DNA of 64,000 nt from positions 3,271,335 through 3,335,334 of the forward strand of contig NZ_CP096247.1 in assembly GCF_023204875.1 (NCBI RefSeq), read 5' to 3'. A model generated the notes under the pieces. That model was not told where the DNA came from. It searched no databases and saw only the letters and a program-made list of their open reading frames with translations. This stretch comes from Prevotella sp. E15-22. GTDB taxonomy: Bacteria > Bacteroidota > Bacteroidia > Bacteroidales > Bacteroidaceae. Made by a program: the position numbers and the translations under genes. Shown one piece after another: positions 53,292-62,724 of the stretch (position 1 is its first letter; each line of letters starts with the position of its first letter).

Positions 53292-54612
53292 TTACTTCTT
53301 CGGATTCCTGTTCCAGTGATATACTAGATGCGCCATGACATAGTGCGGCAGGGAGTGATACCACGTTTCAGTGCGGCCTTGGGCATTCACGGTGTACTGC
53401 GTGTTGCTGAGTTGATGTAGAATGTCGAACGCTTCGATGCGAGCGACGAGTTTGCCCTTGAAGAACGGCTGGCTGATGGAAGCGTTCAGTACGAAATCAT
53501 CAGTGTTCAGTTCGCTGCTGCCATAGCCACGTCGGCTATACATATTGCCGTCGGCAGAGAGCGTGGTATTTAGTCGCGGTAGGGTGTAACGGCCAGAGAT
53601 CCCATACTGGAAGTCGGTGGCATTTAATGTCTCGAAATCCTGCATCTTACCCTCCGAGTGCCGCCAGCGGATGTCGCCTGTAACGCGGATGTTAAATGTA
53701 CCTTTATTATATTGTATGTAAGCGCCATCGTGCAGCGTCAACGTGTTCACTGCATTCACATGGCTTTCAGTCTCTCCTATCAGCATGGAATGGTCAAGAG
53801 AATGATGATAGTTGGCATCGCTACCGTTCTGCCCCCTCCACATTCGCTATATATCCACGTTGGTACTCCTGCTTCAGGTTGACATCCATCACATATTGTT
53901 TCGAACCATCATCACGTCCTAATAGTTCGTCTCTCTTATCTTTCTTGTCATACACCTTGATATGCTTCACCGTATAGTACGGCAGGTTCTCAAAGAGTAT
54001 CTGCTTGTTGCCGCCAAAGAAGGAGCGAGAGTTCAGCAGCAACTCGTCCACCTTCTTGCCGTTAACGAAAATCTCTCCCCCATCGTTCATCGTCACGCCT
54101 GGCATCTGGCGTATGAGATCGTCGAGCATTGAACCATCGGGCATATTGAAGGCTGTGGCATCATAAATCAGCGTATCGCCGCGATAGAACATCTTTACTT
54201 TTGTAGCTGTCACCACAACCTCGTCGAGCGTGACGTGCCTTGCCCGTCTCATCTTGATGAGTGGTACCGGCAGTTCTTTCTCCGTAGTGTTCGGAACCGA
54301 CACTTTCTGCCATGCCACATCGTAGCCCGGCAGCTCAGCCCGTATTAGATAGTCATGCTGAACGCCCTTAACGGGTGCATAATAGGGGGCAATAATAATG
54401 TTGCCATTCATATCCTCAACTCTTTCAACACGGACGGAATCCAAGACACAAGTCGTGCTGTCCGTCTCAAAGACCGAAATCTTTGCCACAAGTGGCCTTT
54501 TCAGAAATACATCCTGAACTTGCCCAACCAGCGTTATTGTCTGGCCATGTACTGCCTGTGGCGCGACCAATGCAACGAGGGCGATGATGATGGTGATGAA
54601 GTGTCTTTTCAT
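53292..54612 (-). pseudogene. Outer-membrane barrel protein with large internal deletion and frameshift (paralogue 3)
   Basis: The first 263 codons (54612 down to 53821) encode signal peptide, regulatory domain and plug-like region (DEVVVTATKVKMFYRGDTL; GSMLDDLIRQMPGVTMN). The frame then ends at VEGAER. The final 183 codons (53843 down to 53292), in another frame, encode only the last third of the barrel (NMYSRRGYGSSELNTDDFVL; RIEAFDILHQLSNTQYTVN). Compared with the 937- and 952-residue paralogues, about 500 residues are missing. The start overlaps the stop of the intact paralogue by 4 bp. A truncated periplasmic product may still be made. Confidence 0.88.
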
Positions 54613-57467
54613 TTCTTTTTAGGATTATAATTGAATCGCCATTGCACTCGCAGCATGGCATAGCTTGGCATGGAGCGTTGCCAAGTGATGGTGCGCCCCT
54701 GAGCATTGACGGCATACTGCGTGCTGCGACGGTTATGAAGGATGTCGAGGGCATCGGCATACACCACGAGCTTTCCCTTCAAGAACGGGCGCGACAAAGT
54801 AGCATTCCATATCAGGTCGTCGGTGTTGAACTCACTGCTTCCGTAGCCTCGACGGCTGTACATCGTGATGTCGGTTTGTGCCGTGAGCTTGAGCAGTGGG
54901 ATGGTATATCGGGCGTTCATGCCGTAACTGAAGTCGGCAGCATTGATGGACTCAAACACATCGAGAGCCGACACCGTGTGGCGAAGTGTCAGACTGCCGA
55001 AAGCCTCCATGCGAAGCTCTTTCCTGCTGAAGGCAAACGATGCTTTGTCGTTCATCAGCGTGGTATTCACCTTGCTCAGCATGGCTTGTGTGGAACCGTC
55101 CACAGAGGCGATATCCACTGAGTGCAGGAAGCTTGCACTCACCCTGTTCTCAAATTTGAAGCACTGCTCCTTGCCAAACGATATGCTATAGTTGGCATCG
55201 CCCTTGATGTCCCAATTGCCGTTCACATTCTCCGGCCTGTAGGTGTAAACGCCTGTAGTGGGGTTGAACGTGAAGCCGTTGGCTATCTGGTTGCCGTAGA
55301 TGTTGGCCGATGCACCGAACGACAGCATCTGAGACGCAGAGCGAAGACGCATGGCGAGTGACGTTTCCACGTTGTATATCCATGATTGTTCCAAGTCGGG
55401 GTTACCCTCTCTCACCATCAGCGGATTGCGGTCGTCGCGAAATGGCATGAGCTGTAGGAAATTGGCGGCAGCGGTAAGATACGAGGTCGATGCGCGGAAT
55501 GTATATCTGTCTTCTTTCCAGATGCTCTCGTAGTAGAGCCTCGGATTGATAACGGTATAGTTGCGACTGCCAATCGTATCTATCCGACCTCGTGTGTATT
55601 CCATCCGCTCGTGGGTGAGGGTAAGCGGAAAGGCAAACTCCACGTTGCGTTTCGTGCCTTTTCCCGTTGACCTGCGCTGACCGATGTTCAGGGTGAGGAT
55701 GTGGGCGGTCGTGGCATCCTTATAATCATAGGTATTGTCAAGGTCGATGCACGAAGCCATCATGTCGGCCATCGACGGAAGAAGACGCAAAGGCTGATTG
55801 GCAGCAACCGAGCAGTCCTCTAAGCGGTCGAGACGGAAGATGTTGTCACGGTCTTTCACTCGTCTGTGGGTGGGGTTATATGTGAGCGACACGGCAGGGC
55901 CTTTGAGGAAAGGAACGGTGTACTTAACCTTCAGGCCGTAGTAGTTATCCTGCGAATTGGCCTTGTCGTATTCGTGGCGGTAGTCAACGGACGGGGTTTG
56001 GAGCCTCATTCCCGACGTTCCGTCGCCTACCCGCCTTTGCGATGTCATGTTCCTGCCAAACAGCTCGTGCTCGGCTGAGGCATGCTTGTATTTTGCCTCG
56101 AAGGTCACTTCGTCGCCCCATGCCAGTTTGCGGGTGGCATCGGCTCTCAGCGCCAGCTCATTGTTGTGCCCCTCTCGATACTGCTGCGACGAGCGGTAAG
56201 ACAATGTATCGGGCAGCGTGATGTCGGTGAGCGATGACGCGTATGTGGACGATGCGTTGCCGTGCCTGTTGCTGTGGTCAAACGAAATGTCACCGGAAAC
56301 CCACCACTTCTTCGTCACCTGCCAGTAATCATAGACGCTCACGTTTGTCTCTTTCGTGTCGGACATGCTTTGCGAGCGCGAGAAGCTTGTGCTGCCGTCG
56401 GCAAGGAAAGACTGCGCCGTGGTTTGGGATTCCGTGTCGATGGCTGTACCCGTCACCTTGGCTCTAAGGCCGTTGCGGAACAATCGGTCAGGGCTTTCCC
56501 AGAAGAGTTCGCCGCCCGCCATGTTCTGCTTCTTCTCGCCGTTCGTGTCCGATGCGCCTCCCCATTGACCGTCACCGACTGGACTGCTCGTGTCGTTGGT
56601 GTTGTTCGTGTTGCCATACAGCGTGATTCGCGAATTGTCGGTGAACCGGAGCGCGAAGGCACGGCCCATATAGCGGTCGTGGGTGCCGTAGCCCGCCTCC
56701 ACATTGCCGAGATAGCCTTGCCTGTATGCCTTCTTCAGCTGCACGTCCATCACATACTCCTTGTTTTCCGCTTCTCGCCCGAGGAATGCCGACAAGTCGG
56801 TTGTGCGGTTGTACACCTTGATGTCCTTCACCGTGTAGTAAGGCAGATTGCGGAGCATCACCTGATTGTTACCACGGAAGAACTCGCGGCTGTTGAGCAT
56901 CAGGTAGTCCACCTTCTTGCCATTGACAAAGATTTCCCCATTAGGTTTCAGCTCAGCACCCGGCAGTTCGCGCACAAGGTCGTCGAGCATCGAACCCTCC
57001 GGCAGGTTGAAAGCTGTGGCATCATAGACGATGGTGTCGCCCCGTTGCACCATCTTGATTCTCGTCGGACGGACGACGACTTCGTTCAGCGTAAGCTCTT
57101 TCCACGTCTTCCTTTCCATCAGGATAACGGGCAGGTCTATCTGTCGGTTGCGACCGATGTTCTTCAAGTGGTATGACAGGTAGGCCGTCTCGAACTCGGG
57201 ATGCGTTACCCTTATAATCAGCTGTTGCGGCACACGGGGCATGTCTCGCTTCACCCAAATGGTGTAGCCGTCGAGTGCCATGGCCATCAGCGAATCTTCG
57301 ATAATGGTGCTGTCGGCACGCATCAGCGTCACCGTCACATCGGGTATTGCCTGGCGGGTGAAGGCATTCTTAATCTGTCCCGTCAAGGTAACTGTTTGAC
57401 TCCATGACAGCAAAGTATTAGTAAGCATCAAAGAAAACAATAATTTCTTCAAAAAATTTTTTGACAT
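54609..57467 (-). CDS. Outer-membrane beta-barrel protein, TonB-receptor-like (paralogue 2)
   Basis: A 952-residue outer-membrane protein in the peptide operon. The signal peptide MSKNFLKKLLFSLMLTNTLL is followed by a carboxypeptidase-D-like domain, the plug-like region (NEVVVRPTRIKMVQRGDTIV; GSMLDDLVRELPGAELKPNG; SREFFRGNNQVMLRNLPYYT) and a barrel ending MLRVQWRFNYNPKKK. It is a paralogue of the genes at 45913 and 53292. Its place between the precursor and the exporter suggests a role in moving the peptide across the outer membrane, or in immunity or uptake; none of these is proven by the sequence. Confidence 0.87.
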   Translation of the reverse strand: MSKNFLKKLLFSLMLTNTLLSWSQTVTLTGQIKNAFTRQAIPDVTVTLMRADSTIIEDSLMAMALDGYTIWVKRDMPRVPQQLIIRVTHPEFETAYLSYHLKNIGRNRQIDLPVILMERKTWKELTLNEVVVRPTRIKMVQRGDTIVYDATAFNLPEGSMLDDLVRELPGAELKPNGEIFVNGKKVDYLMLNSREFFRGNNQVMLRNLPYYTVKDIKVYNRTTDLSAFLGREAENKEYVMDVQLKKAYRQGYLGNVEAGYGTHDRYMGRAFALRFTDNSRITLYGNTNNTNDTSSPVGDGQWGGASDTNGEKKQNMAGGELFWESPDRLFRNGLRAKVTGTAIDTESQTTAQSFLADGSTSFSRSQSMSDTKETNVSVYDYWQVTKKWWVSGDISFDHSNRHGNASSTYASSLTDITLPDTLSYRSSQQYREGHNNELALRADATRKLAWGDEVTFEAKYKHASAEHELFGRNMTSQRRVGDGTSGMRLQTPSVDYRHEYDKANSQDNYYGLKVKYTVPFLKGPAVSLTYNPTHRRVKDRDNIFRLDRLEDCSVAANQPLRLLPSMADMMASCIDLDNTYDYKDATTAHILTLNIGQRRSTGKGTKRNVEFAFPLTLTHERMEYTRGRIDTIGSRNYTVINPRLYYESIWKEDRYTFRASTSYLTAAANFLQLMPFRDDRNPLMVREGNPDLEQSWIYNVETSLAMRLRSASQMLSFGASANIYGNQIANGFTFNPTTGVYTYRPENVNGNWDIKGDANYSISFGKEQCFKFENRVSASFLHSVDIASVDGSTQAMLSKVNTTLMNDKASFAFSRKELRMEAFGSLTLRHTVSALDVFESINAADFSYGMNARYTIPLLKLTAQTDITMYSRRGYGSSEFNTDDLIWNATLSRPFLKGKLVVYADALDILHNRRSTQYAVNAQGRTITWQRSMPSYAMLRVQWRFNYNPKKK

Positions 57468-57558
57468 ATCTCTACGGTTTAGACGTATTTAGACGGAAAT
57501 ATCGAGCGAATTCCCTATATTGAAACACATATATATTAATATAGAAACATACGACTCT

Positions 57559-57598
57559 GCCAATCTGTTTCAAGAAGGTTTCCTTGTTACAGATTGGC
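57559..57598. promoter_or_regulatory. Hairpin between the precursor and barrel genes
   Basis: A 10-bp perfect stem (GCCAATCTGT at 57559-57568 with ACAGATTGGC at 57589-57598), with an inner CAAG/CTTG pairing and no strong U tract. It may be an attenuator or mRNA-stabilising hairpin that favours the precursor over the following genes. Confidence 0.6.
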
Positions 57599-57646
57599 AT
57601 AAGTGATTGCGGGAGTCATTCTAAATATAAGTAGAATGAAACGACG

Positions 57647-57904
57647 TCATAATTTTTCCCAACATGAGGTACCATGACCTGGAGTTGTGGAATAATTACC
57701 ATTTTTACAATAACATGAAACGGTTGTTCCATTACTTGAATAGTAACATTTACCTTGTACAGTAATTCCCATTATCTCAATAAATAAGTTACATGTTTCA
57801 CCGGTCCTACATTTGAAAGTTTTCTCTCCGCCTGAAAGATCCATCATTTCCCGTTGGCCAAGCACCGTTAGATTTCCGACATGGAATCGTTTTAATTTTT
57901 TCAT
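57647..57904 (-). CDS. GG-leader peptide precursor with six core cysteines
   Basis: An 85-residue secreted-peptide precursor. The 26-residue leader MKKLKRFHVGNLTVLGQREM, MDLSGG ends in the double glycine expected for C39 peptidases and resembles Bacteroidales GG natural-product leaders (I recall TIGR04149). The 59-residue core begins EKTFKCRTGETC and ends GTSCWEKL; its six Cys are at core positions 6, 12, 27, 38, 40 and 55, rich in Gly, Thr, Ser, Asn and Tyr. An in-frame ATG 11 codons earlier adds a non-leader sequence and is less likely. Neighbours are a VKOR-thioredoxin oxidase, glycosyltransferases and a C39 exporter, which suggests a disulfide-bonded, possibly glycosylated bacteriocin or signal peptide. 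Confidence 0.85.
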   Translation of the reverse strand: MKKLKRFHVGNLTVLGQREMMDLSGGEKTFKCRTGETCNLFIEIMGITVQGKCYYSSNGTTVSCYCKNGNYSTTPGHGTSCWEKL

Positions 57905-58015
57905 TTTTTTTGTTTTTAATTGATTAATAATCTGCACATATTCCTGCGGTAGCTAGTCGCAGTCAATGGTATTGTGCATTTCCCATTGATATATCTTGCA
58001 AGAGATGTTTCTATA

Positions 58016-59575
58016 TTATTCTATCATAAAATCTATTATCATAGATAAATCGTTAGGTTCGTATTCTTTGGGTAATTCATAGTTGTTTACGAGTATCGTC
58101 GGTGTTGCTACTAACCCTGTTCGCTTTTGCCAGTCATGGTGTCTTTTCAATTCGTCTTCAACAGCAAGAACATGATAATCATCTGATTTTTTCTTCGTTA
58201 TAATTTTGTAGTTGTCCTTGTCTCTGGTATACCAAAGAGAGAATAATTTACGCGCTTCTTTTTGGTTGTTTTTCTTGAAACATGAGATTAGATACCTACA
58301 ACTATCATCCAACTGTTCACTAAATGATGAAAAAATATACTGCACACATATTCTGTCACCACATGAGTCAAGCAAATTATCTATTTTTTTGTGCATTGCC
58401 GCACAAGGATTGCAGTGAGGATTACTAAATACAGTTATCCGTATTTTGGCTGTCAGATTACCGAAAATAATTGACGAATCTTTTATTGATGTCTCGTAAT
58501 GTTTTCCATTTTTAAAGAGTGCCATAGCAACCAAGTTGTTAGATTTTAACGCCCGATACTGTTGTATGGCTCTAACGCGTTCCTTTTCTGCTATATGGGC
58601 TTTTGCATAGTGGTGTATGACAACGATGTTAGTGGCATACACCATACATGTAAGCATACTACAGACAAAGTTATAGATGAATGGTACAGATATACATGAA
58701 ATGATAGCAACTATACCGCTTAACCAGATAATTATCTGAGTTATTATGCATAATATGCACCAATTTCTGGCTATACGCCATTGATAGTGAATACTCCATA
58801 CACCATAGAGCATAGCTACCCAATTGATAATAGCTACCGTTCCAGATGACACGGGATAAAGTGATATTAATAGTATACTGGCCATAAAATAACCCATGCC
58901 GACCTCGCTCCAGCTTATACCGAGAATTTTAGCCCTTGGGCTGTCAAGAATGCTGTTACAGTCAGTATGGTTGAATAGGTTGCATATCCTGTCACCGTAA
59001 TGGCTCTCTCCGAATAGTTGCTTTTGCATGAGCATTGCACAAATAAACACGCCCAAAGAATACAATAATATGCTTATTATAGATAATATTCTCATTTCTT
59101 CAATGTGGCTCACTATGCCAATAATAGAAGAAAAGGCCAACATCGCAGGAATGCAAAATTTTTTAGTAGTTATCAGTATCTCTTCGCGATGATGCATCTT
59201 GTAATCAGGTTCCTCTGCTTCGGTTGTTTCTTCTATCACAAGTGCTTTGCCTGTCCATGTTTGTTTGAAAATATCGTGTGAGAGCGTTGTCTTCTTGCCA
59301 TTTTGTAGATATGTTATTTTTTCCGTTTCACAGCCCAGTCCAATGACGAAATCACCATAAGTGTGTAGTATGCATGGATAATTTAAACTCGAAAGGTCTT
59401 TACTCTCAATGTGCACACCAAGGGTCTTAACTCTGTATACATCGAACATCTTTTTTAAACCATACATATTGTATTTATGGGGATGTTCATTGTAGAGTTT
59501 GTCTGCAAACGACCTGGTATAGGGAACTTCTATCTCGTCAAGAAATTGTTCAAGAATATTCTTCATCAGATTCAC
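58016..59575 (-). CDS. VKOR-thioredoxin fusion with inactive C39-like N-terminus
   Basis: A 519-residue inner-membrane disulfide-forming enzyme. The N-terminal 110 or so residues look like a C39 peptidase domain without the catalytic Cys (YPCILHTYGDFVIGLGCETE). A VKOR domain with about five helices follows, with the loop cysteines in RICNLFNHTDCNSILDSP (near 197) and the redox pair in NWCILCIITQ (near 270). A C-terminal DsbA/thioredoxin-like domain has FSNPHCNPCAAMHKKID (CNPC near 391) and the cis-Pro segment TGLVATPTILVNNYELP. All redox cysteines are intact. Its place directly before the six-Cys precursor gene makes that peptide the likely substrate; the dead C39 domain may bind its leader. 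Confidence 0.9.
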   Translation of the reverse strand: MNLMKNILEQFLDEIEVPYTRSFADKLYNEHPHKYNMYGLKKMFDVYRVKTLGVHIESKDLSSLNYPCILHTYGDFVIGLGCETEKITYLQNGKKTTLSHDIFKQTWTGKALVIEETTEAEEPDYKMHHREEILITTKKFCIPAMLAFSSIIGIVSHIEEMRILSIISILLYSLGVFICAMLMQKQLFGESHYGDRICNLFNHTDCNSILDSPRAKILGISWSEVGMGYFMASILLISLYPVSSGTVAIINWVAMLYGVWSIHYQWRIARNWCILCIITQIIIWLSGIVAIISCISVPFIYNFVCSMLTCMVYATNIVVIHHYAKAHIAEKERVRAIQQYRALKSNNLVAMALFKNGKHYETSIKDSSIIFGNLTAKIRITVFSNPHCNPCAAMHKKIDNLLDSCGDRICVQYIFSSFSEQLDDSCRYLISCFKKNNQKEARKLFSLWYTRDKDNYKIITKKKSDDYHVLAVEDELKRHHDWQKRTGLVATPTILVNNYELPKEYEPNDLSMIIDFMIE

Positions 59576-59582
59576 TTTTATA

Positions 59583-60293
59583 TTAATTATAGTAATTGGT
59601 TTTCGTATCTAATGCTTTAACACAAACCGCATTCATATTGCATATGATGTAACAGCTGATAAGTCGCTCTGCAAGAAAAGCTACTGCTCTACACTGATAC
59701 TCTTTGTTGTCGTATCGAAAATCTTTTTCAGCTTTTGACCAATATCTGTTGGCATCCATGTTAAGGTGATGTTTGCGATCGAAATCAAAAAGTATTGGAA
59801 AGAAAAACTCGCAGAGAGATTCAAAATCATCATAATGCATGATATAACTACAGAATGGTATGAAAGTATTGCTTTTGAGCATGTACTCTGAGTATTTATT
59901 ACCCTTTCCGTATTTCTTGTTAAGAATGTCAACGATGTCGTAAAAGTCATTATAATTATGGGCATCCTTAAAATGCTGAAATACAGAGAAAGGAAAATGA
60001 ATGACTTCCATTACTTGACATTCTCCAGGTTCTATTTCCATGAAATGAGAGAAGCGACGACGATAGTGACAGAAACCAACATATTTACTTCTCTTTTTAT
60101 TTTTCCATACCCAATACATGGTTGTCATCTCAGAATAGAATCTGTTGAGATGATTGATGTTCTCTCCTTTAACTTCAGTATTATTACCTTTGAATAGGCG
60201 GATTGTTTCATCCTCCTTCAAGTTGTACTGCTCAATCTGCGCATCATCGTGATACGTGAGCCATACAGTCATTTCTTTTTCTGTTATTTCCAT
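59583..60293 (-). CDS. DUF4422 (putative glycosyltransferase)
   Basis: A 236-residue cytosolic protein of the DUF4422 type, found in capsule and O-antigen clusters and thought to be a glycosyltransferase. The family core LNRFYSEMTTMYWVWKNKKR followed by YVGFCHYRRRFS is clear, as is a later CRAVAFLAERLISCYI segment. It overlaps the next glycosyltransferase gene by 10 bp and lies 7 bp before the VKOR-thioredoxin gene, so all are translated from one message. It could add a sugar to the peptide or to a surface carrier. Confidence 0.82.
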   Translation of the reverse strand: MEITEKEMTVWLTYHDDAQIEQYNLKEDETIRLFKGNNTEVKGENINHLNRFYSEMTTMYWVWKNKKRSKYVGFCHYRRRFSHFMEIEPGECQVMEVIHFPFSVFQHFKDAHNYNDFYDIVDILNKKYGKGNKYSEYMLKSNTFIPFCSYIMHYDDFESLCEFFFPILFDFDRKHHLNMDANRYWSKAEKDFRYDNKEYQCRAVAFLAERLISCYIICNMNAVCVKALDTKTNYYN

Positions 60294-61096
60294 GATTCCC
60301 CTGTTATATAGTTCAGTAATTCTTCCTTTTCCATGCTACACACCTTGACAAGTTCCTTTCGTAACTTGATGGCATCTTCTTCTGAGTAGAAATTAGAGTT
60401 CTTGCCTCGAGAATGATTTAGATGATATGCTTGACCTTCCTTTGTCCATTCTACACGATGTCCAAGAATACTCACCCTACGTAAACGTTCTGCATCCTCA
60501 GGGCCCCAGCCTGTGAAGTGTTCGTTCTCGCCTCCACACTGGAGATATCGCTCCCTATGGACGAGGAATACGCCACCACAGAACGGACGTCCAAAAACGG
60601 ATTTTAGCTTTAAACTCTTTAGGTTCTCTATATCAAAAATCCGTCTTGCAGCATTGGATTCCTTTTCAGAAAGCATAACATATTCGCCGTTATATGGATA
60701 GGCAATAGTGCACCCCTTCATAATATTATTTACGGCTTCATATACCTGATGATAGGCTATGAGTATATCTGCATCCCACACAGCAACAATCTCGGTGTTG
60801 GTTTCATTGAGTAGTGCATTGATATATTTGGTTCGATGAAAAACGGGAGAGTTGTCTGTCACGAACTTATGTTCTACACTTTGTGGTATATCGTTCTTGT
60901 CTTTAAATGCAGATTGTGCATCTGCCTCCAGCAAGATGACACGGCATCCTAAACCACAGACATGCTGTAGTACAGCCTTAAGATTGGCTTCTCTTTCTTC
61001 ACTTTCAATGCGTATGGGCATGACGATTGTTAGAAGCTTTGATAAGTCTGGCCTGTCGTATGGCTTTATCTTATTGTTTATACTTTGCAATTGCAT
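60284..61096 (-). CDS. Family 2-type glycosyltransferase with galactosyltransferase-like C-terminus
   Basis: A 270-residue GT-A enzyme. The nucleotide-sugar site is suggested by LTIVMPIRIESEERE and the metal-binding AVWDADILIAYHQV. The C-terminal HFTGWGPEDAERLRR matches the Glyco_transf_7C motif of galactosyl- and N-acetylgalactosaminyltransferases, followed by YHLNHSRGKNSNFYSEED. It overlaps its neighbours by 10 bp and 19 bp. A hexose or HexNAc donor is likely, but the acceptor is unknown. Confidence 0.85.
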   Translation of the reverse strand: MQLQSINNKIKPYDRPDLSKLLTIVMPIRIESEEREANLKAVLQHVCGLGCRVILLEADAQSAFKDKNDIPQSVEHKFVTDNSPVFHRTKYINALLNETNTEIVAVWDADILIAYHQVYEAVNNIMKGCTIAYPYNGEYVMLSEKESNAARRIFDIENLKSLKLKSVFGRPFCGGVFLVHRERYLQCGGENEHFTGWGPEDAERLRRVSILGHRVEWTKEGQAYHLNHSRGKNSNFYSEEDAIKLRKELVKVCSMEKEELLNYITGESWK

Positions 61097-62724
61097 ATCC
61101 GTAAGCCGTTATTTATTATTTCTTCTTCTGTGGGAAGCAGAATATTATCCATTTTATTTTCAGACTGAAGCCCATTCAATATTGCTCTCACCTTTGTTTT
61201 ATAGAATCCGTGGTTGTACATGTCTCCAAGGGCTGCAATCATTTCTTCTGGCAGAGAGGATAAGAAAGCTGCCTGGCCCAACCAATCTATGAAATAAATA
61301 AGGTATTCCTGCAACATGGTTTGATGGAATCTTTTTTTCGTATTATTAGTCAAGCTTTTGATTCGCCACCATAAGTAAACACCAATACCACTCATCCCGA
61401 AGAACTCGGTATCTATGTCTGGACGTTGATTAATCAGTTGCATCATGTGGGAGTCAATGTGCTTATAATAGTCTGGAGATACCGTATAATTCTTTCTGTT
61501 AAATGATGTCAGAACGGCTTGCTGTATACCATTCGTCATGGATGAGATCTTGTATCTTTTTTCGTATTGATTGCACACTGCGTCAGAAGCTTCACAAAAG
61601 GCATTGTCATCAGATAGTAGAAGGTCCATTCGCTGAACTATCTGTGTCACAAAAGCCTCCTCACTAAAAGAGTCTTCATCAATATGAACTCGCAATTGCG
61701 GTGTGGCATCAAGCATTTCTGCAAGTCCTGTAGAGTCTGTGCCGACAATAGGAATTCCATGACGCATCATTTCGATAGCTGTATAACTGCATTGCTCGTG
61801 AAACGATGGCATAACACCAATATAGGCAGATTTATAGACCTCGTCTACCTCATCGTTCTGCATCTTGCCAAGGAAAGTTATACGTCCCTTCAGTTTTCTT
61901 CCTTGCGCTAAATAAGGTTGGAAATCTCCGTCTCCTACTATTACAAGATGTGTATCTGGGTGCTTTTTGGCAATCTCTTCAAATGCGCTTATTAAATATT
62001 TTAGTCCTTTTATCTCATCCAGTCGGCCAACATATAGGATGTTGCGTTGTACATCTTTTCTGCACTTTTTGCTATGATGAGGGTTCAACTTGCAACAAAC
62101 ATGATTACCCATACCGTTGTATACAAGATGTGTCTTATCTTCAGATACCTCGTAGTCTTTTGCGAGAATCGTCTTTGTTTGTCTTGATAGCACAAATACC
62201 TCGTCAGCAAGATGTAGGAAAGTCTTTTCATCGGCGAAACTTGAGATGACGCGTCGTTCAGTATCATCTTTTGCCTCATACCCCTTGGCAATAATCTTTC
62301 TCATTTTCGTGATGTTGCCTTTTAGCTCAAAACACCAGTCAAAGTAGTGAACAGTTAAAATGATTCTGCTATACGGATATCTGTCTTTGAGCATGGATGC
62401 CAATGGGCGGTGTTGAAAATAGTTAAACTGAAATACCAGCCTGTCGTTTTTATCAACTTCGATATTTCTTGCAATAAGATAAAAAATGCTACGACAATAA
62501 ACCTCACTTTCTATATTGGATGATAAAGAAGGTATGCGATAATGAAACATGCCCCTCTCATCTTCTGAGATAGCGAATTCTTTAGTGTCGGCATACATTT
62601 CAACGAAAGACACCTTAATGTTTGGCATAGCCGCCAATCCGTCAGACAACTGCCTAACGTATGTGCCGATACCATAATTGGCTGCTCGACTTGCATTGTT
62701 GAATATGAACACTCGTGTATTCAT
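61078..62724 (-). CDS. Family 4-type glycosyltransferase of GG-peptide clusters (TIGR04157-like)
   Basis: A 548-residue GT-B glycosyltransferase. The first half (FIFNNASRAANYGIGTYVRQL; RLVFQFNYFQHRPLASMLK) resembles the Bacteroidota family I recall as TIGR04157, which is encoded near GG-type natural product precursors. The GT4 domain includes RNILYVGRLDEIKGLKYLI, DTHLVIVGDGDFQPYL and the donor-binding SFHEQCSYTAIEMMRHGIPI. A long C-terminal extension (about 400-548) is specific. It overlaps the LanC-like gene by 4 bp (ATGA) and the next gene by 19 bp. It probably modifies the peptide or its precursor. Confidence 0.85.
   Translation of the reverse strand: MNTRVFIFNNASRAANYGIGTYVRQLSDGLAAMPNIKVSFVEMYADTKEFAISEDERGMFHYRIPSLSSNIESEVYCRSIFYLIARNIEVDKNDRLVFQFNYFQHRPLASMLKDRYPYSRIILTVHYFDWCFELKGNITKMRKIIAKGYEAKDDTERRVISSFADEKTFLHLADEVFVLSRQTKTILAKDYEVSEDKTHLVYNGMGNHVCCKLNPHHSKKCRKDVQRNILYVGRLDEIKGLKYLISAFEEIAKKHPDTHLVIVGDGDFQPYLAQGRKLKGRITFLGKMQNDEVDEVYKSAYIGVMPSFHEQCSYTAIEMMRHGIPIVGTDSTGLAEMLDATPQLRVHIDEDSFSEEAFVTQIVQRMDLLLSDDNAFCEASDAVCNQYEKRYKISSMTNGIQQAVLTSFNRKNYTVSPDYYKHIDSHMMQLINQRPDIDTEFFGMSGIGVYLWWRIKSLTNNTKKRFHQTMLQEYLIYFIDWLGQAAFLSSLPEEMIAALGDMYNHGFYKTKVRAILNGLQSENKMDNILLPTEEEIINNGLRICNCKV

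Noticed and set aside
56262..57176. 304-codon open frame on the plus strand
   Set aside because: Antisense to the barrel protein gene in the peptide operon, with no domain features.
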